Source: CAWFSE01 sp963697565 (lineage in GTDB: Bacteria > Actinomycetota > Actinomycetes > CAVWCF01). Taken from it: a stretch of 64,000 bases of DNA. The stretch spans positions 248,001 through 312,000 of the forward strand of contig CAVOOM010000007.1 in the NCBI GenBank assembly GCA_963697565.1, in the 5' to 3' direction. This document shows, piece after piece, positions 47,423 to 57,946 of this stretch (the first letter of the stretch is position 1; each line of letters opens with the position of its first letter). The position numbers and the translations under genes are program-made. The notes under the pieces are model-generated. The model did no database searches and was not told where the DNA came from. It worked only from the letters and a program-made list of their open reading frames with translations.

Positions 47423-47875
47423 ATGGCCGCTCAAGACATCGCATCGACGCTTGGGGCGGTCGACCTGTTCTCCGGGCTGAGCCACCGGGTGCTCAAGCAG
47501 GTTGCCGAATCGGGGCACGTGGCCAAGTACTGGGCTGGCGCCGAGGTGGTCAGCGAAGGCGACTCGGTGACCGGATTCAAGGCGTTCTCGCCTGAGGGAG
47601 TCGAGATGCACGTGGTGCTTGATGGAACGGTGGTGGTTCGCGTTCACGGCGCCGCGGTGGCCACCCTGGGCGCCGGAGAGTACTTCGGCGAGCTCTCGCT
47701 CATCGACGGCGGCCCCCGGACGGCTGACGTGGTGGCCGGGCCGGATTCGGTCACGACGTTCGCCCTGCCGAAGTGGACCTTTGACTCGCTGCTGAAGAAG
47801 CATCCGGAGGTGGCCATCCCGATGCTCAGGGTCTTGTGCGATCGGCTGCGTCGCGCCGAGGCGGAGGAGCGATGA
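47423..47875 (+). CDS. Cyclic nucleotide-binding domain protein
   Basis: A 150-residue single-domain protein: TLGAVDLFSGLSHRVLKQVA, EVVSEGD, HVVLDGTVVVRVHGAAVATL, then the phosphate-binding cassette GEYFGELSLIDGGPRTADVV with the Arg that contacts the cyclic phosphate. No DNA-binding or output domain, so it likely acts through a partner. ATG 47423 has GAAGGACG upstream. It follows the amidohydrolase by 65 bases. Confidence 0.82.
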   Translation: MAAQDIASTLGAVDLFSGLSHRVLKQVAESGHVAKYWAGAEVVSEGDSVTGFKAFSPEGVEMHVVLDGTVVVRVHGAAVATLGAGEYFGELSLIDGGPRTADVVAGPDSVTTFALPKWTFDSLLKKHPEVAIPMLRVLCDRLRRAEAEER

Positions 47876-47997
47876 CCCCGACGGACCCCATCGACGTACG
47901 CGTCGGGGCCGCGGCCGCCAGCACAGCGAACACCAGCCGGAAGATCTCCGCCCTCAAAGGCCTGCGCCCAACCCGTCACAGCGCCCAGGCGGTGCGG

Positions 47998-48318
47998 CTA
48001 GAGGGACCTGTCCCCGATGTCCAGCATCGTGAGCCGCACCGTGGCCGGGGTGCCCTCTGCCAACCCCTCGGCCTCGCGGACGGACTTCTTCACGGGGAGG
48101 ACGTACGTGCCGCGGGCTTGGGAAGGGAAGAGCGACGTCTGCCAACGGGTCTGGCCGATGCGCACGTCTACGCGGACCGAGCCGAAACCGCGCGTCTGGT
48201 CGCCTGCCTCGTCGGCGATCGCATCGGCGACGTCGGTGGGCACCGAGATGAAGTGCCAGGACCCCTGACCGCCCTGGTACTCCCACACGACCGCCTCGAA
48301 GCGGTGCTCGTGCGCCAT
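47998..48318 (-). CDS. DUF1905 domain protein
   Basis: A 106-residue beta-barrel-like protein: HRFEAVVWEYQGGQGSWHFI, SVPTDVADAIADEAGDQTRG, GSVRVDVRIGQTRWQTSLFP and TYVLPVKKSVREAEGLAEGT. All match the DUF1905 family (YdeI-like partner). Function unknown. Start ATG shares a base with the stop of the gene upstream (TAATG at 48316-48320). Confidence 0.85.
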   Translation of the reverse strand: MAHEHRFEAVVWEYQGGQGSWHFISVPTDVADAIADEAGDQTRGFGSVRVDVRIGQTRWQTSLFPSQARGTYVLPVKKSVREAEGLAEGTPATVRLTMLDIGDRSL

Positions 48319-48953
48319 TAGCGGGAGGCGGGTCGGACTGGCGACAGGCCCACCTCGGCCAGCGCCGCGGCCACCAGCGCGTCGTACCGGCCGGCGGCCA
48401 GGTCGCCGAAGGGATCGCGGGTGTGGGGGAGCAGGTCGCGGAAGGGCAGTCCGAAGGCCGCCCGCATCGCCAGCAGCCGACGGTGCTCGGGGTCGTCAAG
48501 GGACAGGTCGGTCATCGAGCGAGCTGCCGTCATCTCACGGATGCCGCGAATGCGGCGGGGGAGCACCGCCACCAGCAGCACGGCGCTCGGCAGCAGCGCG
48601 GCGGCGAAGCCCGCCAGCAGCGCCGTGCGCTCAACAGCGTCCACCCCGGTCTGGCCGAGGTCGGCGAGGTTGCCGCCCGTCCCCGCCCCCACTCCGTCGA
48701 GCGCGTTGGCGAGGTCGTCTCCGACGATCGGAATACCCCCGACCGCGCCGCCGACCGACGCGAACCCGTCCTCGACGGCGGTGCCGGCGGAGCGGACCCC
48801 CTCGCCCAGAGCCGACAGCGACGACACGGTGTCGTGGACCTGGAACCCGCACCAGCAGAAGAAGACCAGGAGCAGCCCGGTCACGACATCGCGGCGGATC
48901 TGCGCGCGGCGCTGGTCGGGCAGATCCGGGTAGAGCATGGGCGCGTTGGTCAT
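48318..48953 (-). CDS. Two-helix membrane protein of unknown function
   Basis: A 211-residue protein with helices DVVTGLLLVFFCWCGFQVHD and ALLAGFAAALLPSAVLLVAV on either side of a Gly/Ala/Asp-rich extracytoplasmic segment of about 70 residues. The C-terminal soluble part holds DLSLDDPEHRRLLAMRAAFG and DPFGDLAAGRYDALVAAALA. Common in actinobacteria without known role, to my recollection. Coupled to DUF1905. Confidence 0.6.
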   Translation of the reverse strand: MTNAPMLYPDLPDQRRAQIRRDVVTGLLLVFFCWCGFQVHDTVSSLSALGEGVRSAGTAVEDGFASVGGAVGGIPIVGDDLANALDGVGAGTGGNLADLGQTGVDAVERTALLAGFAAALLPSAVLLVAVLPRRIRGIREMTAARSMTDLSLDDPEHRRLLAMRAAFGLPFRDLLPHTRDPFGDLAAGRYDALVAAALAEVGLSPVRPASR

Positions 48954-48991
48954 CGGCTGAGCGTACGGATCGCACCCGCTCCTTGGCTCGA

Positions 48992-50839
<1,848 letters not shown>

Positions 50840-51000
50840 GACGCCTCCACCTCTTGGCGCGGCCGACCACGACGCGGTCGCTCACGATCAGCCTAGGGGC
50901 AGCGGCCGCGACCCCGAACGAGGCGTCGACGTCCCAGGAAGGCAGGGGTTCCCTGCGCGGCCTCCCGATGGATGGCCAGGGCACCTGAGACCATCCCGAC

Positions 51001-52635
51001 ATGACCGACGACTCGGGCGGAAACGCCACCCCATCGCCGGAGGCTGGCTCGACCCCGCCGGACGCGCCGCCAAGCCGCCTGCTGCCCCTCCTGCTGGCGA
51101 TGGCGATGTTCGTCCTGGTCGTCGACACGACGATCATGAACGTGTCGATCTCGGCGGTCGCCGAGGACCTCGGCACAACCGTGAGCAGCGTGCAGTCGGC
51201 CATCGCCCTCGAGGCGCTCGTGTCGGCGGCCTTCATCCTGATCAACAGCAAGGTCGGCGACCTGATCGGGCGCAAGCGGGCGTACGTCATCGGGCTGGTG
51301 GCCTACGCCGTCGGCGCGCTGGCGATGACCCTCGCGCAGAGCGTCACCGCGATCATCGTCTTCTGGGCGGTCATCGGCGGGCTGGGCGCCTCGCTCTTGT
51401 TGCCCGCGATGCAGTCGCTCATCCACGGCAACTTCGAAGGCGCGGCCCGCGCCAAGGTGTACGCGCTGGTGGGCGCGTCGATGGCCATCGCCGCGGCCAT
51501 CGGCCCGCTCATCGGCGGCGTGATCACCACGTTCTGGTCGTGGCGGCTCAACTTCCTGCTCGAGGCCGTGATCATCGCCGTGGTCCTCATGGGCATCAAG
51601 CTCGTCAAGGACGTCGCGTACACCGGCGACCGCAGCGTCGACGGCGTGGGGGCGGTGCTGTCCGTGGTCGGCATGGGTGGAGTCGTGCTCGGCATCCTGG
51701 TCTGGCAGGAGGGCGGCGAGGCGGTGCTCGCCCTGCTCGCTGTGGGCGCCGTCGGGCTCGTTGGGCTGGCTCGCTGGCTGGTCCGGCGCAAGCGTGAGGG
51801 GAAGGCGTTCCTCCTCGATCCCGGCCTGTTCGCCCTGCCTCACTTCCGGGTCGGGATCAGCCAGCAGATGCTGCAGCAGGTGGCGCTGGGCGGGTCGATG
51901 ATCGTGATCCCGCTCTTCCTGCAGATCGCCCTCGAGTACAACGCACTCGAAGCGGGTCTGGCGATCGCCCCCTTGTCGCTGAGCATGTTCATCGTCGCTC
52001 TCATCGCGGGTCGCCGGGCTGGCAGGCGCCGGGCCGCTGTGATCATCCGCGCCGGCTTCGGCCTGGCCCTTCTCGGCATGATCCTGGTCGTTCCCGTGGT
52101 GCCTCGTGCCGAGGCCGGCCAGGGGGCGCTGGTGCTGCTGGTGCCGCTGCTGATCGCGGGATCGGGCCTGGGACTGCTGGTCTCCCAACTCAACAACTAC
52201 ACGTTGGCGCCCATTGAGGAGGAGCGGGCCAGCGAGGCGGCGGGCGTCAACTCTGCGGGTGGCAACTTCGGCCTCTCCCTCGGACTGGCCATGGCCGGCG
52301 GGATCATGCTGGCCACGATGGCGTGGGCGTTCACTGCGCTGACCGACGCCAGCACGCTGATCCCCGACGACCAGAAGCAGACGATCGCGACCGCGATGGA
52401 GGAGGACGCGCAGGTCGTCAGCGACACGCAACTCCAGGCGCTCCTCGTGGATGAGCCACCGGAGGTCCAGGCCGAGATCCTCGCCATCAACGACGACGCC
52501 AGGGCCTTGGCGCTTCAGGTCGCCATGCTCATCCCCGTGCTGGCCTGCCTGCTCGGGTTCGTCAACGCGTTCCGCATGGTGCGGCTTCCCGACATCGAGC
52601 CGTCGTCGTCACACGCGGGCTTGGACTTCGGCTGA
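51001..52635 (+). CDS. MFS drug exporter-like protein (DHA2 family)
   Basis: A 544-residue transporter with about fourteen helices. First helix LLLAMAMFVLVVDTTIMNVS has the DHA2 motif D1 region (VDTTIMNVSI). Motif A KVGDLIGRKRAYVIGL, motif C-like LVGASMAIAAAIGPLIGGVI. A 60-residue acidic extracytoplasmic loop (IPDDQKQTIATAMEEDAQVV...) lies before the last helix LALQVAMLIPVLACLLGFV. Substrate unknown, probably a drug or lipid. Intact frame. Confidence 0.85.
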   Translation: MTDDSGGNATPSPEAGSTPPDAPPSRLLPLLLAMAMFVLVVDTTIMNVSISAVAEDLGTTVSSVQSAIALEALVSAAFILINSKVGDLIGRKRAYVIGLVAYAVGALAMTLAQSVTAIIVFWAVIGGLGASLLLPAMQSLIHGNFEGAARAKVYALVGASMAIAAAIGPLIGGVITTFWSWRLNFLLEAVIIAVVLMGIKLVKDVAYTGDRSVDGVGAVLSVVGMGGVVLGILVWQEGGEAVLALLAVGAVGLVGLARWLVRRKREGKAFLLDPGLFALPHFRVGISQQMLQQVALGGSMIVIPLFLQIALEYNALEAGLAIAPLSLSMFIVALIAGRRAGRRRAAVIIRAGFGLALLGMILVVPVVPRAEAGQGALVLLVPLLIAGSGLGLLVSQLNNYTLAPIEEERASEAAGVNSAGGNFGLSLGLAMAGGIMLATMAWAFTALTDASTLIPDDQKQTIATAMEEDAQVVSDTQLQALLVDEPPEVQAEILAINDDARALALQVAMLIPVLACLLGFVNAFRMVRLPDIEPSSSHAGLDFG

Positions 52636-52652
52636 CGCCCCGCCCAGCAAGA

Positions 52653-52688
52653 AGGCCTCCTCCCTGCGTCTCCGCAGGTCAGAGGCCT
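52653..52688 (+). terminator. Two-part hairpin after the MFS gene
   Basis: AGGCCTC (52653-52659) pairs with GAGGCCT (52682-52688), and inside it CCTGCG (52663-52668) pairs with CGCAGG (52673-52678) around the loop TCTC. It starts 18 bases past the MFS stop. Followed by CTTGACTGG without a T run. A stem this strong can end transcription in high-GC bacteria without a U tract. Confidence 0.55.
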
Positions 52689-52807
52689 CTTGACTGGTGT
52701 CCGAGGACCGACGTCAACGGATTGCACAGCCGGTTGGCGGCTTGGGGCCTGGCGCGGATGACCTTGACCCCCACCCGTTCCTCGTGAGCCGCCGAAGTCG
52801 GTGACGG

Positions 52808-52852
52808 GCGGATCCGCGACAACCCCCTGAGACCGCAAGGGCGGGGATCCGC
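52808..52852. repeat. Inverted repeat upstream of the site-2 protease gene
   Basis: GCGGATCC at 52808-52815 and GGATCCGC at 52845-52852, perfect 8-base arms with a 29-base spacer that can itself form CCC/GGG pairs. It lies 100 bases before GTG 52956 in the 320-base gap. Could be a regulator site or RNA structure; nothing else identified in that gap except the hairpin at 52653. Confidence 0.3.
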
Positions 52853-52955
52853 GCCTCAGTGGGAGGCGGGTGGGGCGGGGCATGGCGCGACCTCGCGTCG
52901 CGTCGCCGCCAGCCGTGTAGTCAAGCACGACCTTCCGGGCGCCGAGGATGGTGTG

Positions 52956-54107
52956 GTGAGCGCCTTGGCAGACGCGCCACCGTCCTCGGGACTTCGCCTG
53001 GGATCGGTGGCGGGGATCCCCGTGAGGGCACATGCCGGTTCGCTCGTGGCCGTGGCGTTCGTCGCCGCGCTGGTTGGGCCGGGATTCGCCTCGCTGCTTC
53101 CTGACGTACGTCCCACCCACGTCCTTGTCATGGCGCTGGGCACCGGGCTGTTGTTCTACCTATCGATCTTCCTGCACGAACTCGGACACGCGGTGGCGGC
53201 TGTACGCCTGCGGGTGCCCGTCCAGCAGATATCGCTCACCCTGATCGGCGGCGGCACCCACCTGGCTGAGGAGGCCCCGACCGCGCGAGGGCAATTCCTT
53301 GTCTCGGCCGCCGGCCCCGCAGTGTCGCTGGGGCTGGGGTTCCTGGGGCTGGGGTTCCTGGGGCTGGGGTTCGCGGGTCTCGGGGCCGTCGATCAGCCCA
53401 CCGTCGCAGGCGTCCTGCTCGTTCAACTAACCGCTGCCAACCTCGGAGTTGGGGCGTTCAACCTGCTGCCCGGGCTCCCGCTTGACGGAGGTCGGCTACT
53501 GAGCGCCGCAGTCTGGGCCGCCTCCGGTCGCCGAGCCCTCGGCTTGGGTGTCGCCGGCTGGTCGGGACGGGGCATCGCTGTGGGCATTGTGCCCGTCTGG
53601 CTGGCCCTCGGTCGGGTGGAAGGGCCACTGGATTGGTGCGGGGTCGCCTTCTTGGGCCTCTTCGCGGTGTTCATGTGGGCGGGGGCCACACAAGCCCTGC
53701 GCGCCGCCTCGGTCTACCACCGGCTGCCCCGGCTCAATGCCCGCGTACTGGCCCGCAGGGCGGACTCCGTGGTTGGGGAGGTCCCGTTGGCCGAGGCGCT
53801 CCGGCACCTGAAGGACTCGGGCGCCGGCGCGCTTGTGGTCGTGGATCGCGCCGATCGACCCGTGGGGATCGTGTCGGAAGCGGCCGTTGCCGCTACCCCT
53901 CCCGACCAGCGCCCATGGATCTCGGTGAGCGACGCGGCACGACGCGTCCACCCGGAGGAGTGGATTCCGTGGAGCCTGGTCGGGCTGCCATTGGTCGATG
54001 CGCTGGCGGCGCAGGGCACCGTCGCCGAGTGGGTCGTGGTTGACGACCTCGGGCGCGTCTTCGGGGTGTTGACCTGGGCGGATGTCGAGCGAGTCTGGAA
54101 GGCCTGA
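52956..54107 (+). CDS. Site-2 protease (M50) with C-terminal CBS-like region
   Basis: A 383-residue intramembrane zinc metalloprotease. Zinc motif FLHELGHAVAAVRL and second site NLLPGLPLDGGRLL (LDG). Membrane helices cover residues 20-220. After about 250 comes a CBS-domain pair (NARVLARRADSVVGEVPLAE, GAGALVVVDRADRPVGIVSE, WVVVDDLGRVFGVLTWADVE). Relatives cleave anti-sigma or other membrane proteins. Start GTG 52956 with GAGG at 52944. The third helix is built from a DNA tandem repeat. Confidence 0.88.
   Translation: MSALADAPPSSGLRLGSVAGIPVRAHAGSLVAVAFVAALVGPGFASLLPDVRPTHVLVMALGTGLLFYLSIFLHELGHAVAAVRLRVPVQQISLTLIGGGTHLAEEAPTARGQFLVSAAGPAVSLGLGFLGLGFLGLGFAGLGAVDQPTVAGVLLVQLTAANLGVGAFNLLPGLPLDGGRLLSAAVWAASGRRALGLGVAGWSGRGIAVGIVPVWLALGRVEGPLDWCGVAFLGLFAVFMWAGATQALRAASVYHRLPRLNARVLARRADSVVGEVPLAEALRHLKDSGAGALVVVDRADRPVGIVSEAAVAATPPDQRPWISVSDAARRVHPEEWIPWSLVGLPLVDALAAQGTVAEWVVVDDLGRVFGVLTWADVERVWKA
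53330..53374. repeat. 15-base tandem repeat in the M50 protease gene
   Basis: GGGGCTGGGGTTCCT at 53330-53344 and 53345-53359, then a copy with two changes at 53360-53374. It encodes GLGFL repeats in a membrane helix. In-frame copy-number change would keep the protein open but alter helix length. Confidence 0.8.
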
Positions 54108-54136
54108 ACCGCGTCCACTAGATCAGGGGCCGAGCT

Positions 54137-54225
54137 TGGTGTCCGAGGGGGGACTTGAACCCCCATGCCCGATAAAGGGCACTAGCACCTCAAGCTAGCG
54201 CGTCTGCCTATTCCGCCACCCGGAC
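54137..54225 (-). tRNA. tRNA-Leu (anticodon GAG)
   Basis: Minus strand 5' end at 54225. Acceptor GTCCGGG pairs with CTCGGAC. Anticodon arm CTAGC-TTGAGGT-GCTAG with anticodon GAG. Long variable arm TGCCC-TTTAT...GGGCA typical of class II tRNA. T arm GGGGG-TTCAAGT-CCCCC. A 3' ACCA is encoded (54140-54137). Reads CUC and CUU. Located in the gap between the protease and M20 genes. Confidence 0.95.
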
Positions 54226-54292
54226 GTGGTGCGGCGACTATACCCGAGCGCTCGGACTGCCCAGAAACCCTCAGGGGCGGCAGGATGGCCCC

Positions 54293-55624
54293 GTGGACCC
54301 CGCCGCCACCACTGCAACCACCCCGCCGAGCAGCGCCGCCGACGAGGTCGTCGAGCTCTGCCGCGACCTGCTGCGCATCGACTCGAGCAACTACGGCGAC
54401 GGCTCCGGGCCAGGGGAGCGGGCAGCCGCCGAGTACGTCGCCGAGCGGCTCGCCGACGTCGGCCTTGAGCCGGCGATCGTCGAGTCGGCGCCAGGGCGCA
54501 CCAGCCTGATGGTGCGGCTGGAGGGAGAGGACCCAAGCCGCGACGCCCTGCTCCTGCACGGCCACCTCGACGTGGTGCCGGCCAACGCCGCCGACTGGCA
54601 GGTCGACCCGTTCTCCGGCGAGATCCGCGACGGCTGCGTTTGGGGACGCGGGGCCGTCGACATGAAGGACATGGACGCGATGATCCTGTCGGTCGTCCGC
54701 TCTCGCGTTCGGGAGGGCCGCAGGCCACCCCGCGACGTGGTCGTGCTCTTCCTCGCCGACGAGGAGGCTGGCGGCCGATTCGGCGGCCACTGGCTCGTGG
54801 AGAACCAGCGCGACTGGTTCGAGGGCTGCACCGAGGCCATCGGCGAGGTCGGCGGGTTCTCACTGACGACCCCAGCCGGGCGGCTGTACCTCGTCGAGAC
54901 GGCCGAGAAGGGCATCGCCTGGCTCAAGCTCACCGCGCGCGGGCGGGCCGGGCACGGCTCGATGGTCAACGACGACAACGCCGTCACGCTGCTCGCCGAG
55001 GCGGTCGCGGCCATCGGGCGGCACCAGTTCCCGGTGCGGCTCACCAAGACCGTGCGCCGCCTGCTCGACGAGCTCGCCGACGCGTACGGGATCGACGTCG
55101 ACCCCGACGACCCGGCCGCCTTGCTCGACCGTCTGGGCAGCCTGGCGATCATCGTCGGAGCGACGCTGCGCAACTCCGCGCAGCCGACCATGCTCCAGGC
55201 CGGCTACAAGCACAACGTGATCCCCGGCGACGCGGCGGCGTTCGTCGACGGCCGATTCCTGCCTGGGTACGAGGACGAGTTCCTGGCCGAGATCGACTCC
55301 CTGCTGCCCCCCGGGGTCACCCGCGAGCACCTCGTTCGCGACATCGCGTTGGAGACCGATTTCGAGGGCCATCTGGTCGAGGCCATGACGACCGCGATCA
55401 CCGAGCACGACCCCGGCGCGCGCGTCGTGCCGTACTGCCTGTCCGGCGGCACCGACGCGAAGGCGTTCTCGCTGCTGGGGATCCGCGGCTTCGGCTTCGC
55501 CCCGCTGCAGCTGCCGCCCGACCTGGACTTCGCCGGGATGTTCCACGGCATCGACGAGCGGGTGCCGGTCGACGGCTTGCGCTTCGGCGCGCGCGTGCTC
55601 GATCGCTTCCTCGATCTGGCCTAG
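54293..55624 (+). CDS. M20 family metallopeptidase
   Basis: A 443-residue di-zinc hydrolase of the ArgE/DapE/CPG2 group (M20/M25/M40). LLLHGHLDVVPANAADWQ has the HxD zinc ligands, GRGAVDMKDMDAMILSVV the bridging Asp, LFLADEEAGGRFGGHWLVE the catalytic and ligand Glu pair, and LSGGTDAKAFSLLGIRGFGF the last region. Lid domain: KLTARGRAGHGSMVNDDNAV. GTG 54293 start. It could be an amidohydrolase or dipeptidase; the family is shared with YgeY of purine clusters, but it is 7 kb from the operon. Confidence 0.88.
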   Translation: MDPAATTATTPPSSAADEVVELCRDLLRIDSSNYGDGSGPGERAAAEYVAERLADVGLEPAIVESAPGRTSLMVRLEGEDPSRDALLLHGHLDVVPANAADWQVDPFSGEIRDGCVWGRGAVDMKDMDAMILSVVRSRVREGRRPPRDVVVLFLADEEAGGRFGGHWLVENQRDWFEGCTEAIGEVGGFSLTTPAGRLYLVETAEKGIAWLKLTARGRAGHGSMVNDDNAVTLLAEAVAAIGRHQFPVRLTKTVRRLLDELADAYGIDVDPDDPAALLDRLGSLAIIVGATLRNSAQPTMLQAGYKHNVIPGDAAAFVDGRFLPGYEDEFLAEIDSLLPPGVTREHLVRDIALETDFEGHLVEAMTTAITEHDPGARVVPYCLSGGTDAKAFSLLGIRGFGFAPLQLPPDLDFAGMFHGIDERVPVDGLRFGARVLDRFLDLA

Positions 55625-55676
55625 CGGAGCCAGCGCGGTCGGCCGCCCTGTGCACGAAATCTGTGGACAGAAATCG

Positions 55677-55704
55677 TTGCGCTGCAACGGGTTTGCCCTA
55701 GAAT
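55677..55704 (+). promoter_or_regulatory. Sigma70-type promoter of the DUF222-HNH gene
   Basis: TTGCGC (55677-55682), 16-base spacer, TAGAAT (55699-55704). The predicted start point falls at or next to ATG 55712, so the transcript would be leaderless, which is common in Actinobacteria. No RBS precedes the ATG. Confidence 0.5.
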
Positions 55705-55705
55705 A

Positions 55706-55717
55706 GAACACATGTTC
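55706..55717 (+). promoter_or_regulatory. LexA-type SOS box over the start codon
   Basis: GAACACATGTTC, matching the actinobacterial LexA consensus GAAC-N4-GTTC with R-N-R-Y centre (ACAT) and T-Y after it. It directly follows the -10 and includes ATG 55712, so LexA binding would block transcription start. Confidence 0.7.
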
Positions 55718-56973
55718 GACCCGTCCAGCCCCGCCGAGGCGGTCGCCGCGCTGGTGCGGCTGGATGAGGGAGTCGGCTCGCGCATCGAGCTGCGTGGCGG
55801 GGATCGAGGCCAGCGCGCGGGCGATCGCCTGGCTGCAGGCCAGGCAGATCGACCTGATCGCCGAGTTGGCCGAACGCCCCTCAGCGGAGCCCGATCTCCC
55901 CGAGGCCTTCACCGCGCGTGAGCTCGCGGCGCTTGAGGTGGGACCGCTGCTCGCCTTGAGTGCCCCGGTCGCCAGCGAGCGGGTCGACCTGGCCGTGGAG
56001 TGGTCGGGGCCCCGCTCGGCCACCCTGGCCGCGTTGCGCCGCGGAGACCTCGACTGGGCCAAGGCGCGGGCCCTGGCTGATGCGGTCGCCGTTCTCCCGC
56101 CCGAGATCGCCCGCCGCGTCGAGGACGACGCCCTCGTACGCGCCGGCCAGCAGACCTGCGCGCAACTGCGGGCGTCGCTGCGCAGGCTGGTCGCCCGCCA
56201 CGACCCGCTCGGGGCCGAGTGCCGGCACCAGGTGCGGCGAGCGGAGCGCTCGGTGTGCCTGCGGCCCTTGGACGATGGCATGGCCGAGCTGCTCGCCATC
56301 CTTCCGGCCGACGCCGCCGTGGCTGCCTACGCCGCGGTCGACGCGCTGGCCAAGACCGCCGGGGAGAACGACGACCGCGGCATCGACGCCCGCCGAGCAG
56401 ACGCGCTGGTCGGGCTGCTGCTGTCGGCGTCCGGTGCGCTCGGCGGCCGGAGTTCCGGCCGTCGTCCAGGTCGCCGTTCCCGCCGGCACGCTGCTGGGCC
56501 TCGGCGACGAGCCCGGGTGGATGCCCGGCTACGGCCCGATCCCGGCGAGCATGGCGCGCGACATCGCCCGCTCGGCGACCTGGCAGCGCATCCTGTTCGA
56601 CCCCGCGAGCGGGGCCGTCCTCGATGTCGGGGCGACCCGGCACGACCCGCCGGCGCCCCTGGAGCGCTTCGTGCGGGCGCGCGACGCGATGTGTCGCTTC
56701 CCCGGCTGCCGCGCCCGGGCGCGCCGTTGCGATCTGGACCACACCACGCCCTACCCGCACGGCCCGACCAGCGCCGACAACCTGCACGTGCTGTGCCGGC
56801 GCCATCACCGGGTCAAGCACGAAGGCGGCTGGCGGGTGGAGGCGCTGCCGGGCAACCGACTGCGTTGGCGGAGCCCCACCGGCGCCGTCTACGAGACCGA
56901 GCCGCCCCCGCTGGGCGGGGAGTCGTGCACCATCCGCGGTCCCGCGATCACATCGTCCGCACGACGCGAATGA
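55712..56973 (+). CDS. DUF222 / 13E12-repeat-type HNH endonuclease, two frameshifts
   Basis: About 420 residues. N-terminal DUF222 domain: IEASARAIAWLQARQIDLIA, FTARELAALEVGPLLALSAP, WAKARALADAVAVLPPEIAR and the Ala-rich AILPADAAVAAYAAVDALAK. C-terminal HNH: CRFPGCRARARRCDLDHTTP, then DNLHVLCRRHHRVKHEGGWR; Cys pairs bind zinc. Breaks near 55800 and 56445 are each one surplus base. Mycobacterial 13E12 genes are known LexA targets, and this one has an SOS box at its start. Confidence 0.82.
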
Positions 56974-57134
56974 TCCGCCGGCGCAGCCAGACGTGACGAC
57001 GGCCATCCGGCCACAGCCGCACGCCGAGCCAGCTCCCAACGCCCGTACTCCGCGTGCTCGGTCAGCAGGGCGCGCGCCTCCTCGCGGGTCGTCCCGCGCG
57101 GAAACCGCAGCTCGCGCACCTCGTACTCGGCCAT
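56948..57134 (-). CDS. DUF5703 small protein, one frameshift
   Basis: About 61 residues. MAEYEVRELRFPRGTTREEA, ALLTEHAEYGRWELA, a break near 57030, then RLWPDGRRHVWLRRRIIRVV and TGA at 56948. The pattern (HAEYGHWEL...RRxRLRRKIIR) is the DUF5703 family of Actinobacteria. Function unknown. Overlaps the HNH gene end by 26 bases, tail to tail. Confidence 0.75.
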
Positions 57135-57226
57135 CGCGGCCCATGGTGCGCGGCTCGAGGGCCGTCGCGCCACCACCGAGCGCGCCGCGCTCCCGGCGTG
57201 TCCACCACGGACCTAGCATCGCGTCC

Positions 57227-57612
57227 ATGCCTGTAGCGGCGTGGCTCGCCCTCGCCTTGCTCGTGGCGCTCTCGGTGTTCCAGGTGGGTCTGGCGCTCGG
57301 CGCGCCCTGGGGCGCCGCGGCCTACGGGGGACGCCATCCCGGCGTGCTCCCGGCCGGCCTCCGGGCGATCAGCCTGGTGGTCGTGGGCGGCTACCTCGTG
57401 GGCATCCTGGCGATCCTCGGGCGGCTGGGGATCGGGCCCGCCGCCGCATTCCCGCCGGCCTGCTCACCGCGTTCTTCTGGTTCCTCGCCGTGATGCTGGC
57501 GCTCAACACCCTGGCCAACCTCACCTCACGCAGCCGGGTCGAACGCCTGCTGATGACTCCGACAGCGGCCGTGCTGGCGGTCTGCTTCGCGGTCCTCGCG
57601 CTGTCCGGCTGA
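57227..57612 (+). CDS. Four-helix membrane protein, one frameshift
   Basis: About 128 residues: AWLALALLVALSVFQVGLAL, APWGAAAYGGRHPGVLP, ISLVVVGGYLVGILAILGRL, a break near 57438, then FFWFLAVMLALNTLANLTSR and PTAAVLAVCFAVLALSG. No function recognised; similar short membrane proteins with a GAPWGxAAxGG motif are widespread. ATG 57227. Confidence 0.65.
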
Positions 57613-57660
57613 CCATCGCGCACCCACGTCGGTGGGCGCTGCGGGCAGTACGGTGCGCAC

Positions 57661-57918
57661 GTGTCCGACGAGCCGCCCAACCCCGCCGCGACCGCTGAGG
57701 CCGTTCGAGAGCTGCTGGTGACCGTCCAGGAGGCCCTTGAGCACCACCTGGCCGCCATCGAGGCCCGTGACGGCGAGAGCGACCCGGCGGTCTTCGCCGC
57801 GTACGAGCACGCCCGCGATGCGCTGATGGCCTACGACGACGCGCTGTACGACACCTACGACGAGGTGCTGCCCGTGGACGTCTACGCCTTCGGCGACGAG
57901 GACGACGACGACTTGTGA
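57661..57918 (+). CDS. Small acidic conserved protein
   Basis: An 85-residue protein starting at GTG 57661. Helical (ATAEAVRELLVTVQEALEHH, ARDALMAYDDALYDTYDEVL) and ending in an acidic tail GDEDDDDL. No motif recognised. Clean frame and coding-like composition support it. Confidence 0.6.
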   Translation: MSDEPPNPAATAEAVRELLVTVQEALEHHLAAIEARDGESDPAVFAAYEHARDALMAYDDALYDTYDEVLPVDVYAFGDEDDDDL

Positions 57919-57946
57919 GCCTCGGGGGAACGCAAGCCGCGGCCGG

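Noticed and set aside
47872..48321. Plus-strand frame from an ATG overlapping the cNMP gene stop
   Set aside because: Most of it lies antisense to the convincing DUF1905 gene, and its translation has no recognisable features.
54293..55624. M20 peptidase as the YgeY member of the purine island
   Set aside because: It is 7 kb away, on the other side of unrelated genes, and M20 enzymes are common. There is no evidence for a link.
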